Below, one piece after another: positions 17,397 through 27,182 of a stretch of 62,802 nucleotides of DNA. This stretch comes from an uncultured Desulfosporosinus sp. (GTDB lineage Bacteria > Bacillota > Desulfitobacteriia > Desulfitobacteriales > Desulfitobacteriaceae), in the NCBI GenBank assembly GCA_927405585.1, contig CAKMJS010000045.1, positions 1 to 62,802 of the forward strand. Direction: 5' to 3'. The notes beneath the pieces are model-generated. The model saw only the letters and a program-made list of their open reading frames with translations, was not told the origin of the DNA and searched no databases. Numbering within the stretch: position 1 is the stretch's first letter; each line of letters begins with the position of its first letter. Position numbers and translations under genes: made by a program.

Positions 17397-19113
17397 ATTT
17401 GGCAACCGCATTCATAAGACTTTCCCCAAGCTTGGCCAAGTCTTCTGCAGATTGACTCACCGAAACCATTGAGGCAGCTTGTTCCTCTGACGCAGCGGAA
17501 ACTTCTTCTGCACTCGCTGCGGTTTGCTCTGCAATGACACCAATACTCTCCACTGAATGAACAGTTTGGGCAGTTCCACTGGCCATTTGTTGTGACGCTA
17601 CAGTGACCTGCTGGATCTGCTCGACGACAGTGTTCACCTCTTCTACAATGGTTCGGAAGGAGTTACCGGCTAAATTTACCGCTTCAACGCCTGCTGCCAC
17701 TTCAACCTTCCCTATCTCCATCACTGCGACGGCACGATCCGTCTCTTGTTTAATATTACTAATTAGGATTGCGATCTGGGTTGCGGACGACGAGGATTGT
17801 TCTGCCAGCTTACGAACCTCTTCAGCAACCACTGCGAAGCCTCTCCCCTGCTCGCCTGCCCGGGCTGCCTCAATCGCTGCATTTAAAGCCAGCAAATTAG
17901 TTTGATCAGCGATCCCCTTAATAACATCAACAATTTGCCCGATTTGGATGGATTGGTCGCCTAACTTAAATACCACTTCAGCTGTTTGAATTGAAACATC
18001 TCGGATTTGTTCAATTTTACGCACAGCATTTTCTGCTTGGAGAGCTCCCAATTCAGCTGCCTGTGCAGCCTTCTCACTACTTAGGCTAACCAACTCTGCA
18101 TTCGCGGCCACTTGTTGGGCACTTGCCGATAACTGTTCAATCACAACACCAGTATCCTTCACTGAGATAGCTTGGTCAGTTGCGCCAGCCGCGAGTTGAG
18201 CTATAGTATCCGACACTTGTTCACTACTAGCGGTCGCTTGCTCAGCGGCAGCTGACAATGCTTGGCTGGTTGCTGCTACGCTCTTAGCCTGAGATAACAC
18301 TTCTCCAATAACCCCTCGGAGCGAATCGACCATTTCACTAACTGCTCTGGATAAAACGCCGATTTCGTCTCTATTTTTAATGGTAGGCATTTTAACATTC
18401 AAATCTCCATCAGCTACAGACTGAGCAACCTTGGTCACGGCGGCTAGAGGTTTGCTAATATGTCGAGCCAACATAATCGCCATCACTGCCCCCACAATCA
18501 CGGCTATGGCCACGAAAATGAGCAGAAGTCTCAAAACAGAACTATTCGTAGCCTGAGCATCTGTTACGGCATTGTTGCCTCCTATCGCCATAGAAGCCAT
18601 TTGATCATCCATATTTTTAAGTAGCATTTCAAAACTTGATTTATTCAATAACGGTCGAGCGTCAGATTCCTTGCCTTCTTCTAACAATTTCCAAACTTGC
18701 TCAGCATCAAGTAGGTAAGCATCATAGGCTTTCCGCATTGCTTCGTTTCTTGTTTTCCCTTCAGGTGTAGTGACTAATTTTTCATAGGTTGTAAAATCAT
18801 TCTCCCATTTAATTACAATACTCCGGAAACTCGTTTTAATATTTTGGTAATTTATTTTATCTTGATGCATCGAAAATCCTAACAGAAGAGTGCGCTGAGT
18901 GTCTTCAGTATCCCTAACCACTTTTGCTAAGGCAGTAGTTGCTTTCATCCAATGTCCGCCGAGGTCTTCCGCATTTTGGTTGACCTTATTAACGCCATAA
19001 TAACCGACACCTCCCACTAACATGGTTAGGAGCAGGACTACTAAGAAGCCCAATTGTAACTTAATGCGTATCCCGTAATTCACCCCGGGCTTTGTAGTAT
19101 TTAGTTTACTCAT
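17386..19113 (-). CDS. Methyl-accepting chemotaxis protein, 4-helix-bundle type
   Basis: A 575-residue transmembrane chemoreceptor. TM1 lies near residues 21-43 ([15 protein letters not shown]). The periplasmic domain of about 150 residues reads as a 4HB_MCP helix bundle ([11 protein letters not shown], Asn/Gln-rich helices). TM2 lies near 195-215, followed by HAMP with the usual RHISKPL start. The cytoplasmic MA domain has the kinase-binding tip [34 protein letters not shown]. No C-terminal CheR-tethering pentapeptide is present. Its 3' end overlaps the SNF2 gene by 11 bp on the opposite strand. A small ORF lies just upstream on the same strand. Confidence 0.94.
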   Translation of the reverse strand: MSKLNTTKPGVNYGIRIKLQLGFLVVLLLTMLVGGVGYYGVNKVNQNAEDLGGHWMKATTALAKVVRDTEDTQRTLLLGFSMHQDKINYQNIKTSFRSIVIKWENDFTTYEKLVTTPEGKTRNEAMRKAYDAYLLDAEQVWKLLEEGKESDARPLLNKSSFEMLLKNMDDQMASMAIGGNNAVTDAQATNSSVLRLLLIFVAIAVIVGAVMAIMLARHISKPLAAVTKVAQSVADGDLNVKMPTIKNRDEIGVLSRAVSEMVDSLRGVIGEVLSQAKSVAATSQALSAAAEQATASSEQVSDTIAQLAAGATDQAISVKDTGVVIEQLSASAQQVAANAELVSLSSEKAAQAAELGALQAENAVRKIEQIRDVSIQTAEVVFKLGDQSIQIGQIVDVIKGIADQTNLLALNAAIEAARAGEQGRGFAVVAEEVRKLAEQSSSSATQIAILISNIKQETDRAVAVMEIGKVEVAAGVEAVNLAGNSFRTIVEEVNTVVEQIQQVTVASQQMASGTAQTVHSVESIGVIAEQTAASAEEVSAASEEQAASMVSVSQSAEDLAKLGESLMNAVAKFKV

Positions 19114-19169
19114 TTCCTTGTCCTCCTCAACTCATTTGCGCAACTTATTAGTGCAATTTCTTGGTCCAC

Positions 19170-19331
19170 TTATTCACCGCAATCTATCTCTAGTACGCCC
19201 ATTTTATTAATTAGCCAGATTTTAAGGAGCGCTGGAGCTACTTCTAAGTAGTCTGGTATGGTTTTCAATTGATTATCAGCTTCGTTTTGAATTACAACAT
19301 ACAGTGAATAGTTCGACATAAATTGTATCAA
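19170..19331 (-). CDS. Small ORF, 49-53 aa, upstream of the MCP gene
   Basis: A short frame ends in TAA at 19170-19172. It can begin at ATG 19319 (MSNYSLYVVIQNEADNQ, 49 aa) or at the in-frame TTG 19331 (53 aa), both just after a GGAGGAGG Shine-Dalgarno. The peptide has amphipathic segments (LEVAPALLKIWLINKM) and ends in LEIDCGE. I do not recognise it. It is 56 bp upstream of the MCP start on the same strand and could be its cotranscribed partner. The strong ribosome-binding site makes a real gene more likely than chance. Confidence 0.55.
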   Translation of the reverse strand: MIQFMSNYSLYVVIQNEADNQLKTIPDYLEVAPALLKIWLINKMGVLEIDCGE

Positions 19332-19444
19332 TCCTCCTCCATTTAGCACCGCACTTGATTATCGACTAAATTTCTTCTCTATTATTGTTCCATCTACTAA
19401 TTTTTTCCTTTTACAGGAGTCCATAAACTTACATTGAAAACTTT

Positions 19445-19483
19445 AAAGAGAGTCTTTCACACACGTGGGAAAGACTCTCTTTT
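19445..19483 (-). terminator. Terminator of the aguA-aguB operon
   Basis: AAAGAGAGTCTTTC (19445-19458) pairs with GAAAGACTCTCTTT (19469-19482), a 14-bp stem with T-runs on both strands. It lies about 25 bp past the aguB stop (19507). Confidence 0.9.
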
Positions 19484-19506
19484 ATTACTTTTTGACCAGT
19501 CTTAGT

Positions 19507-20388
19507 TTACGACTTAATACTTAATTCTCCATCATAAGATGTAAGCAAGCTGTATAGATCAGGTCGGCGATCCCGAAAGATTCCCCACTCCAACCTCTGG
19601 GCTTCTAACAGCTCTAAATCAAATTCTACTACCAAGAGCCCTTCATCTGTCCGGTTAGCCTCAGCCACCTTGTTCCCTTGCGGCCCGGCAATAAAGGAAG
19701 AACCGTAGAAGGAGATCCTGGAATCTTCGTCCTCCTCAACCCCGATCCGGTTTGAGGCCACTACCGGAATCAGATTTGCGGCAGCATGCCCAAGCATACA
19801 GGTCTGCCAATGATCCTTAGAATCAATAGATCCGTCTTGGGGCTCAGAGCCGATAGCTGTGGGATAAAAAAGCAATTCCGCACCCATTAAGGCCATACAA
19901 CGTGCAGCTTCAGGATACCATTGATCCCAGCAGACCCCGACCCCGATTTTGGCGTAGCGGGTATTCCAGACCTTAAACCCAGTATCCCCTGGATTAAAGT
20001 AATACTTTTCTTCATAACCAGGTCCAGCCGGGATATGACTTTTGCGATATTTCCCCAAAACTTCTCCATCTGCATCAATGACAGCAATTGAGTTGTAACG
20101 GGCTTGGTTTTTTTTCTCATAGAAGCTGATTGGCAGCACCACTTGTAGCGCTTTAGCCACTTGCTTAAAATGCCGAATTGCTCTATTTCCTTCTAATTCC
20201 GTTGCATAACAATAGTAATCAGATTTTTCCTTTTGGCAGAAATAGGGGGTTTCAAACAACTCTTGGAGCAGAATAATTTGAGCGCCCTTATTGGCTGCTT
20301 CTCTAACCAATACGTCCGCTTTCTCAATGTTTTCATCGATACTTCCAGAACAATGCATCTGCGTAGCAGCCACTTTCACATTTCTCAT
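19507..20388 (-). CDS. aguB: N-carbamoylputrescine amidase
   Basis: A nitrilase-superfamily hydrolase converting N-carbamoylputrescine to putrescine, CO2 and ammonia, the last step of the agmatine route to putrescine. From the start at 20388 (MRNVKVAATQM) it is 293 residues, the usual length. The Glu-Lys-Cys machinery is visible: LLQELFETPYF with the Glu, KYRKSHIP with the Lys, and GVGVCWDQWYPE with the nucleophilic Cys. The ATG overlaps the TGA of aguA (shared ATGA), so translation is coupled. A longer frame from 20424 is disfavoured because it extends deeper into aguA. Confidence 0.95.
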   Translation of the reverse strand: MRNVKVAATQMHCSGSIDENIEKADVLVREAANKGAQIILLQELFETPYFCQKEKSDYYCYATELEGNRAIRHFKQVAKALQVVLPISFYEKKNQARYNSIAVIDADGEVLGKYRKSHIPAGPGYEEKYYFNPGDTGFKVWNTRYAKIGVGVCWDQWYPEAARCMALMGAELLFYPTAIGSEPQDGSIDSKDHWQTCMLGHAAANLIPVVASNRIGVEEDEDSRISFYGSSFIAGPQGNKVAEANRTDEGLLVVEFDLELLEAQRLEWGIFRDRRPDLYSLLTSYDGELSIKS

Positions 20389-21425
20389 ACGGCACTCCCC
20401 TCCGGCATTTGCTGAGTTGTACAATGCACATTGCCACCCTCTCGGATAATCGCCATGCCATCAACCGTGCGAATCCGTCTTTCAGGGAAAAGTTCACCCA
20501 GCACTTGAATCGCCAAGCTGTCAGTTTCTGCCGCTTTACCCCCGAAAACGGGCAAAATTAGTCCCCCGTTGACAAAGTAAAAGTTCAGATAACTCAAGGT
20601 GTAGCGCAATCCAGTCTCTGTATCGCACAATTTCGGAGGTTGTTGGATGGAGATCAGTTCGAATCTCCTCCCTAGCGCATCGGTTTCCTTGCCTAGTATC
20701 TTCAAGTTTTCTTGAGTGATCTGATAATTTTCGTCTTCAGGATCGTCACAAATTTGAATCAGTATTTTACTTGGAGCCACAAAACAGGCGATATTGTCAA
20801 TATGCCCGTCTGTCTCGTCCCCGTCTAACCCGTTTTTCAGCCAGACCACTTTCCGAACATTCAAGAATTTCTTTAATTCTGTTTCAATCTGTTCTCTTGT
20901 AAGCTCAGGGTTTCGATTAGGATTAAGGAGACACTGCTCCGTGGTCAGTAGCGTCCCTTCTCCATCGACATGGAGAGAACCCCCTTCCATAACAAGGGGA
21001 GCATCAAAGCGTTTTAGTCCGGCTGCGTCAAGTATTTGAGGAGCAACCCGGTCATCTAGATCCCACGGTGCATATTTACCCCCCCAAGCATTAAACTGCC
21101 AATTGACCCCTGCTAACCCCTCTGTATCATGGATCAGAAACGTCGGTCCATTATCCCGTAACCAGGCATCATTATGGTCGATCGTAAGAATTTCAATACG
21201 ATCGTTCTGAAATATTCGAGTGAGCCTTTCCGAATCCGTGGGATTTGCTACCACCGTCACAGGTTCAAATTCAGCAATAGCTTGGATAATTTCGATATAA
21301 CCAAGGCAAACCGCATCATAGTCTTCCGGATAACACATAGACGATTGAACCGGCCAAGAAATATAGGTACGCGAGTGCCTGACCCATTCCGCCGGCATTT
21401 TGTAGTTTAAATTGCTTGGATACAT
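20385..21425 (-). CDS. aguA: Agmatine deiminase
   Basis: A pentein-fold enzyme hydrolysing agmatine to N-carbamoylputrescine and ammonia. At 346 residues it matches the family. Signature segments are EWVRHSRTYISWP, IDHNDAWLRDNGPTF, FNAWGGKY, LVMEGGSLHVDGEGTLLTTEQCLLNPNRN, a GDETDGHIDN His region, and the terminal GGNVHCTTQQMP carrying the nucleophilic Cys. It is the first gene of a two-gene operon with aguB, which supplies the next step, so the pair makes putrescine from agmatine. No arginine decarboxylase gene is in the window. Confidence 0.96.
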   Translation of the reverse strand: MYPSNLNYKMPAEWVRHSRTYISWPVQSSMCYPEDYDAVCLGYIEIIQAIAEFEPVTVVANPTDSERLTRIFQNDRIEILTIDHNDAWLRDNGPTFLIHDTEGLAGVNWQFNAWGGKYAPWDLDDRVAPQILDAAGLKRFDAPLVMEGGSLHVDGEGTLLTTEQCLLNPNRNPELTREQIETELKKFLNVRKVVWLKNGLDGDETDGHIDNIACFVAPSKILIQICDDPEDENYQITQENLKILGKETDALGRRFELISIQQPPKLCDTETGLRYTLSYLNFYFVNGGLILPVFGGKAAETDSLAIQVLGELFPERRIRTVDGMAIIREGGNVHCTTQQMPEGSAV

Positions 21426-21765
21426 GGCATTCCCTCATATTCTTTGATGTTCTGAAACTATGGTTCTTATTCTACTTCATCATCTTGAGAAGATAAAGCC
21501 TGCTAATTGTTCACTGTATAAACATTTCAAAGACTAATAGAGCTATTTCAATGATGATTAAGATATTAAACTGCTTAGCTTAGGGTATACAGCACTCTAA
21601 AGTTTATACGTAGTTAAATCTAAAGCAGAGTGGAGAAGCCCACGTCTGGTCTTCTCCACTCATATGACTACTATTCAATTTTCTGGCAGGTATCTGTACC
21701 TAGTCTAAACTAAAGATATTAATTATTTATTAACTCTTTATTAACAGTTTATAAACAATTTTCTA
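21426..21765. other. Intergenic region upstream of aguA with a stem-loop
   Basis: This 340-bp region lies between the aguA start and the stop of the 95-aa gene, all on the minus strand. An 11-bp perfect stem (GAGTGGAGAAG 21628-21638 with CTTCTCCACTC 21651-21661) has a 12-base loop and is probably the terminator of the 95-aa gene. The remaining A/T-rich sequence should include the aguA promoter, but I cannot point to convincing boxes. Confidence 0.5.
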
Positions 21766-22053
21766 TTAGAGTCTCTCATACTCACCCTTATCATTCAGAT
21801 ATTGGATATCAATACAGCCATAATACTCTCCATACATGTCTAATGGATCAAAGCCTTTTGGCCTAGTACAGTCATCCGAGTAGCCGATATAGTAGATATC
21901 TTGATCATGGTCTCTCATCCGAAATATATATTGTGGTTCAGCTTCAAACTTTTTGATAAGCTGTTCAAACTCTTCAGTACCTTTCTGAGCATCCGAAGAA
22001 TAATACTCTAGCATAGTTTTTTTCTCGATACAGTCTTCAGTAATTTTAAACAT
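21766..22053 (-). CDS. Hypothetical protein, 95 aa
   Basis: A small acidic soluble protein that I do not recognise. The ATG at 22053 is preceded by AAGGTGG. The sequence is rich in Asp, Glu and Tyr: an N-terminal helix (EEFEQLIKKFEAEP), then a beta-rich part (YIFRMRDHDQDIYYIGYSDD) and a YGEYYGCIDIQYL segment. No signal peptide or membrane span is seen. It is bounded by a stem-loop downstream and lies divergent from the D-aminoacylase gene. It is likely genuine given its ribosome-binding site and compact domain-like composition. Confidence 0.65.
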   Translation of the reverse strand: MFKITEDCIEKKTMLEYYSSDAQKGTEEFEQLIKKFEAEPQYIFRMRDHDQDIYYIGYSDDCTRPKGFDPLDMYGEYYGCIDIQYLNDKGEYERL

Positions 22054-22293
22054 ACACTACCACCTTTTCAATTTAGTATCATAGTTCAATTCAATTATAT
22101 CATAGCTTCTTCATAGCATTATTTCAAAATAATTGTAGGGTACTATTTGAGACATTTTCCCTGACTAGTATTTCCATGTTCCACAGAATCTCTATATGAT
22201 AGAATTATTGGTGCACCATTTGGCAAGATTAATCTACCTAGGGTTAGAAACAGAGTATTAGTAACCACCGATTGTGAAAATTGAAAGGGTCTG

Positions 22294-23913
22294 ATGATGA
22301 TGTACGATATTGCAATAATCAATGGTTTAGTCGTCGATGGAAGCGGTAATTCGCCAATTCAAAGTGACGTTGGAATTAAAGATGGAATAATTGTTGAAAT
22401 AGCCAAAGTGCTCTCCACTGAAGCGTCCTTAACTCTTGACGCCAGCCATAAAATGGTGACTCCGGGATTCATTGATGTCCATAGTCACAGTGACTTAGTA
22501 CCCTTTATGTCAGGGGCGATACGTGAGAGTAAGCTCAGACAAGGGGTGACCACTGAAGTAGTCGGGCAATGTGGTCTTGGTTCTGCTCCGTACATCGATA
22601 CGATGCAAGACTGGCGCAACTACTTAACTCCAATCTTAGGGACTGGGCCAAAGACCTGGGATTGGCCTAATTTCTCTGCGTTTAGGCGGGATTTGAGCCA
22701 AGCAAAAAAACCAACTAACTTAGCCGTCTTACTTGGTCACGGTGCAGTGAGGGCCCAAGTTTTAGGATTGGGAAATATCCCAGCTTCAGCAAAGAATCTC
22801 GCAGCCATGTGCTGCATTGTCGAAGAAGGGATGTCCCAAGGCGCTTTAGGAATTTCCTATGGTTTGGCTTATTTACCAGGCATGTTTGCGACTCAACAAG
22901 AGCTTGTAGCCCTCAGTTCGGTGGTGGCCGCTCATAAAGGGATCATGATGATTCATATTCGCAGCCACTCTCGCCAAATTCGAGAGAGCATGGCAGAAGC
23001 TTTCAACGTCGCCAAAGAATCCGGGGTTAAGTTGCAAATCTCACATATGCGATCCTATGCTAATCGGGCTTATGGTATAACTGCTCAAGCTTTGATAGAA
23101 CTTGTAGAACAAGCAAGGCTTGAGGGCATCGACGTCACCTTTGATGAGCACCCTTATCGCGCGGGTAGTACCTTATTATCTCAAATCCTTCCCCCTTGGG
23201 CAAAGGAAGGGGGTAGCCCGGAAATAATACGTCGACTCAAGGACCCCCAATTGCGGGCTAAATTGAAGGAAGAACTGAATGACCAAGGACCCGATTATCC
23301 TGGTTGGGATAACTTTGTGGCGATGGTTGGCTGGTCCAACATCATGATTAGTTCGGTGTTTAATCCACTCAATAGATGGACAGAGGGTCAAACAGCAACT
23401 CAGCTCGTCGCAAAGACAGGCTTAGCTCAAACTGAACGGGTGCATGAAATTATTGATATGATCGCTGATCTTTTAATCAGTGAGGACAGTCGGGGTTCTA
23501 TGGTCGTGCAGAATCTATTTTCTGAGGACGATATTATTGAATTACTCAAACACCCCTTATGTCAAATAGGTTCGGACGGAATTCCTACAGGCAAACCTCA
23601 TCCCCGTTTATTTGGCACATACCCTAAGTTTTTAGGGGAATATGTCCGGGATAATAAAATTATGACCTGGGCAGAAGGGGTTAAACGAATTACTAGAGAC
23701 CCGGCCCTTAGGTTGAACCTAGCTAACAAAGGCTTGCTCAAAACAGGCTATTGCGCTGATCTAGCCGTCTTTGACCCGGAAACAATCAATGCTCACGAAG
23801 ATTATTGTAATCCCTCTGCGTTTCCCATAGGGCTTGCTTATACCTTAGTCAATGGCCACCTCACTGTGGCCCATGGCGAAATAGAAAGTACCTCAGCGGG
23901 AACACTAATTTGA
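22294..23913 (+). CDS. N-acyl-D-amino-acid deacylase (D-aminoacylase)
   Basis: A 539-residue amidohydrolase-superfamily enzyme releasing D-amino acids from N-acyl-D-amino acids. Family features: an N-terminal strand DIAIINGLVVDGSGN, the metal motif DVHSHSD near residue 68, GQCGLGSAP, a central IRSHSRQIRESMAEA segment, QISHMRSY, and SDGIPTGKPHPRLFGTYPKFL carrying the catalytic Asp. ATGs at 22294, 22297 and 22300 follow AAAGGG; the exact one is uncertain. Neighbours do not define the pathway. Dihydroorotase-like or dipeptidase activities are alternatives within the superfamily, but the length and the HPRLFGTYP segment favour D-aminoacylase. Confidence 0.88.
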   Translation: MMMYDIAIINGLVVDGSGNSPIQSDVGIKDGIIVEIAKVLSTEASLTLDASHKMVTPGFIDVHSHSDLVPFMSGAIRESKLRQGVTTEVVGQCGLGSAPYIDTMQDWRNYLTPILGTGPKTWDWPNFSAFRRDLSQAKKPTNLAVLLGHGAVRAQVLGLGNIPASAKNLAAMCCIVEEGMSQGALGISYGLAYLPGMFATQQELVALSSVVAAHKGIMMIHIRSHSRQIRESMAEAFNVAKESGVKLQISHMRSYANRAYGITAQALIELVEQARLEGIDVTFDEHPYRAGSTLLSQILPPWAKEGGSPEIIRRLKDPQLRAKLKEELNDQGPDYPGWDNFVAMVGWSNIMISSVFNPLNRWTEGQTATQLVAKTGLAQTERVHEIIDMIADLLISEDSRGSMVVQNLFSEDDIIELLKHPLCQIGSDGIPTGKPHPRLFGTYPKFLGEYVRDNKIMTWAEGVKRITRDPALRLNLANKGLLKTGYCADLAVFDPETINAHEDYCNPSAFPIGLAYTLVNGHLTVAHGEIESTSAGTLI

Positions 23914-23984
23914 CGGGGACCTTAGTCCTGTCGACTTGTAGTAAAGTCCTATTTTAAGATATTTTGTACCAAACTTCATCAAAA

Positions 23985-24007
23985 ACCATAAGTTTTTATG
24001 GTATAAT
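23985..24007 (+). promoter_or_regulatory. Promoter with palindrome at the -10 box of the amidase gene
   Basis: A consensus TATAAT lies at 24002-24007, about 33 bp before the GTG start. Directly abutting it, ACCATAA (23985-23991) and TTATGGT (23996-24002) form a perfect inverted repeat with a four-base centre. Its position in the spacer fits a repressor operator. No good -35 box is visible, which would also fit an activator-dependent promoter. Confidence 0.5.
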
Positions 24008-24039
24008 CTACATATCTCGATTAAGAGAGGATGAAGTTT

Positions 24040-26283
24040 GTGAAAAAGTTAGTTTTTAATATAATTACATCAGTAGCCTTGATATTAAGCACACCTTTAA
24101 TAACCTACGCTAGCCCCCTGGTCTTCGCTGCAGAGCGTATTTCTGGACAAGATAGAGTTGAAACGGCTCTTAAAATATCTCAAAAAGGCTGGGTCTCTGC
24201 CCAAACAGTTCTCTTATGCGAATACTCCGATTTCCCAGATGCAATCGCTTCAACCCCTTATGCAGTTAGCTTAGATGCACCAATTCTGCTTACCCAAGGT
24301 AACTCAATTGACCCGCGTGTTGTCACCGAACTGAAACGATTAAAGCCACAGAAAATCATTCTTCTGGGCGGAACCGGTCGTTTACAGCCCTCTATTGAAA
24401 TAGAGCTTGATAAGCTTACTTTAAAATGGGAACGTATTGGCGGAGCTGATCGATATGAAACGTCTCTTCTTCTTGCTAAACGTCTATCCAGTGATTCACT
24501 GATCCTAGCGAATGGCGATGATTTCCCAGATGCCTTATCGGCCGCTACATATGCAGGAATTAAACAGATCCCTATAGTCCTTACCTCGACAGAACTTCCA
24601 AAATCCGTAATCCAATACTATCAAGAAACCGCTCCTAAGCATTTAATAGTGATCGGTGGCGAAGCCGTCATCCCTTCTGAGGACTTAGCCAAAAATCAGT
24701 TTACTGTTGAAACCCGTTTGGCTGGTCTGGACCGATACGCAACCAATGCCAAAGTCATCTCCTTCATGAAAGAAACCTATAAATCCGATGATCTTTTCTT
24801 AGCTTCCGGTATTACATTCCCTGATGCTGTAGCTGGTACTGTACTCGCTTCAAAATTTAAGGCACCATTATTACTTACTGAACGAGACGATATCCCCCCC
24901 CCTGTTTATACTGTCATGCGTGAACATATGAAAATCGAACCTCCACCGAAGAGCACTCCTGAAGAGACTACACCCCAAGAACCACAAAAAGGGGTAATCA
25001 CCGCTTTAGATGGTTTAAATCTCAGAGCGACCCCCTCAGCTACAGGAACTGCGCTAGTTATCATTCCGAAAGGTACGACAGTCGATCTTATCGAACTGCA
25101 AGGCCAATGGTACCAAACAACCTATCAGTCGAAGACCGGTTGGATTTCTGCTGACTATGTCACAAAGAACACTGCTCCAGTCATTAAAGAACCCCAAAAA
25201 GGGACAATCACCGCTCAATATGGTTTAAATCTCAGAGAGATTCCCTCACCTACTGGAACTGCGCTAGTTATCATTCCTAAAGGCACGACTGTTGAACTTA
25301 TCCAAAAGCAAGACAAGTGGTACAAAACTACTTATCAATCCAAGACCGGTTGGATTTCCGCTGAGTATGTTAGCCCTGTTACAACGTACTCCGTCAACGC
25401 GGCAACATTATCTACGACCACCATTGACTTAAGTGTGAATGGTACAGTCTACATACTTGGTGGAACGGGAATTATTAGTTCTACTTCTCAGAGCATTATT
25501 GAAGGGAAAACATCTTCAAAATATAATGATAATCTTAAAAGCTTCCCCCCACTTCCCTCAGAAATCAAACCTCCGACGCCGCCCTCAAGAGGTGATGATG
25601 ATGTCATTACTCCTCCCCCTCCACCTGTCTCAAATTACGACCCTTCCAAGGAAGTTCTCGTTAATCCTTTTCAAGGAATTCCCGCTAATGCCTTAGTGGG
25701 CAAGACGATTTTGATTGACCCTGGTCATGGAGGACCGGATCCCGGGGCAATTGGTCCGAATAAGACATATGAGAAAAACAATACCTTGGCAATAGCACGA
25801 GCTGTCAATGATCTCTTAAAGCAAGCAGGAGCTAAAGTAATCTTAACTCGAGATAAAGATATCTCCCCTGCAGCCAATTATTCTCAATTAGAGGACCTTC
25901 AAGCCCGAGTAAACCTAGCCAATGCAACAAAGGCAGACTTATTTATTAGCATTCATAATGACGCCAGTCTCAAACCTGAAATTCAAGGTACTTCAACTTA
26001 TTATTCAGCTGGTAATCCTAAAAACATGGAGAGCCTGCACCTTGCCAACAGCCTTCAATCTGCTGCCATCGACACGCTAGGAACAACAAACCGTAAACTC
26101 AAAGAAGCAGGGTTTTATGTTTTACGTAATACAACCATGCCTTCCGTTTTGCTTGAGACCGCCTTTATTTCAAATCCCTATGAAGAAGCCAGATTACAAA
26201 ATCCAACCTTCCATAAAAATGTTGCCGCGGCCATTTTGCAAGGGATCTACAATTATTATAAAAATCCAATGCCCATAGATTAA
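24040..26283 (+). CDS. N-acetylmuramoyl-L-alanine amidase with CWB2 and SH3 cell-wall domains
   Basis: A secreted zinc amidase cleaving the lactyl-peptide bond of peptidoglycan. The GTG at 24040 has AGAGAGG at good spacing; the upstream ATG at 24031 touches it. Numbering from that ATG: signal peptide to about 34, CWB2 repeats at 36-133 and 134-227, the first part of a third at 228-302, SH3 domains at 320-378 and 390-448, and a segment at 470-492 (TVYILGGTGIIS) that matches the missing end of the third CWB2. A Pro-rich linker follows, then Amidase_3 at 557-745 with His566, Glu581, His642 and Glu709. The catalytic set is complete. Confidence 0.93.
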   Translation: MKKLVFNIITSVALILSTPLITYASPLVFAAERISGQDRVETALKISQKGWVSAQTVLLCEYSDFPDAIASTPYAVSLDAPILLTQGNSIDPRVVTELKRLKPQKIILLGGTGRLQPSIEIELDKLTLKWERIGGADRYETSLLLAKRLSSDSLILANGDDFPDALSAATYAGIKQIPIVLTSTELPKSVIQYYQETAPKHLIVIGGEAVIPSEDLAKNQFTVETRLAGLDRYATNAKVISFMKETYKSDDLFLASGITFPDAVAGTVLASKFKAPLLLTERDDIPPPVYTVMREHMKIEPPPKSTPEETTPQEPQKGVITALDGLNLRATPSATGTALVIIPKGTTVDLIELQGQWYQTTYQSKTGWISADYVTKNTAPVIKEPQKGTITAQYGLNLREIPSPTGTALVIIPKGTTVELIQKQDKWYKTTYQSKTGWISAEYVSPVTTYSVNAATLSTTTIDLSVNGTVYILGGTGIISSTSQSIIEGKTSSKYNDNLKSFPPLPSEIKPPTPPSRGDDDVITPPPPPVSNYDPSKEVLVNPFQGIPANALVGKTILIDPGHGGPDPGAIGPNKTYEKNNTLAIARAVNDLLKQAGAKVILTRDKDISPAANYSQLEDLQARVNLANATKADLFISIHNDASLKPEIQGTSTYYSAGNPKNMESLHLANSLQSAAIDTLGTTNRKLKEAGFYVLRNTTMPSVLLETAFISNPYEEARLQNPTFHKNVAAAILQGIYNYYKNPMPID

Positions 26284-26303
26284 GCCGGTAGAAACCGGCT
26301 TAA
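26280..26303 (+). terminator. Terminator of the cell-wall amidase
   Basis: TTAAGCCGG (26280-26288), loop TAGAAA, CCGGCTTAA (26295-26303) form a perfect 9-bp stem starting in the amidase stop codon. The T-run after it is weak. The same bases encode the last residues of the decayed kinase on the other strand. Confidence 0.7.
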
Positions 26304-27004
26304 TTCCCCTAGCCGGAAAGAATCCACAGCCTTCTGTCCGTCTTCGCAGACAGTTACCTGCCAACCTTTTTTTCTGGCTAATTCTTCTACATATAGTCTA
26401 ATGACAGCGTTATCCTCTACAAGTAAGAGGTTTTGGTAATTCTTCCTACTAAAGGCCACTCGTTTCGGAGCCTTTCCTAGTTCGGAACTAGCCTCACAAT
26501 CTCCTCTCTCCAGAATACAGGTAAAGTGGAAGCTGCTGCCCTCACCTTGTATGCTTTCTACCCATATTTCTCCGGACATCATCTCCACCAACCGTTTAGA
26601 TATGGCAAGTCCTAAACCAGTTCCACCAAATTGACCAGTTGCCAAGCTTCCCACCTGACTGAAGCTATTGAAAAGCAACTCAATATTTTCGGGTGAGATG
26701 CCGATCCCCGTATCCTTGACGATGCATTCTAGTTTAACTCTATTGTCATTGAGATCCTCAATCTTCTTCAGATAAAAATCAATTTTGCCCTCTTGTGTAA
26801 ACTTTCTTCTCTCTCCAAACCAGTTAGCTTTTCAAAAGCATTGTTCACTTCCAAAAAGGCGTAGTTAACTGGTATACCCTCTGAGTTATACACTATCTTG
26901 TGATAGGCAAAAGCATCGATGATACTCTCAAACAACACTCGAACGCTTTCCGCATCCTGATAAAAAGAATTCTTTTCCCTGCCTAGTTCACTTTTACACT
27001 TCAC
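26280..27004 (-). pseudogene. Decayed PAS-hybrid histidine kinase
   Basis: Two frames on the minus strand add up to parts of one hybrid kinase. From 27004 a frame encodes a PAS start (VRVLFESIIDAFAYHKIVYN...NNAFEKLTGLEREE) and stops near 26768. A second frame, readable from about 26820, continues KFTQEGKIDFYLKKIED, then the ATP-binding boxes DTGIGIS and [10 protein letters not shown], then the start of a receiver (NLLLVEDNAVIRLYVEE) that ends at 26280 before its phosphoacceptor Asp. The HisKA domain is missing between the frames. An internal deletion with frameshift, plus loss of the receiver end, explains this. It cannot be a working kinase. Confidence 0.85.
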
Positions 27005-27182
27005 AATATATCCTCCATAATCTAATAAGCGAACAAAATTTTGCTAAATAACCTCAATATATTTGATAATTAACTATATTAAATCGAATAAGTAATGTGT
27101 AGTAATTATCTCACAATTATTGTACGATTTTTGTCGAAATAACAGGGGTTAATTGTCGAATACCATATATATTTGACAGAGC

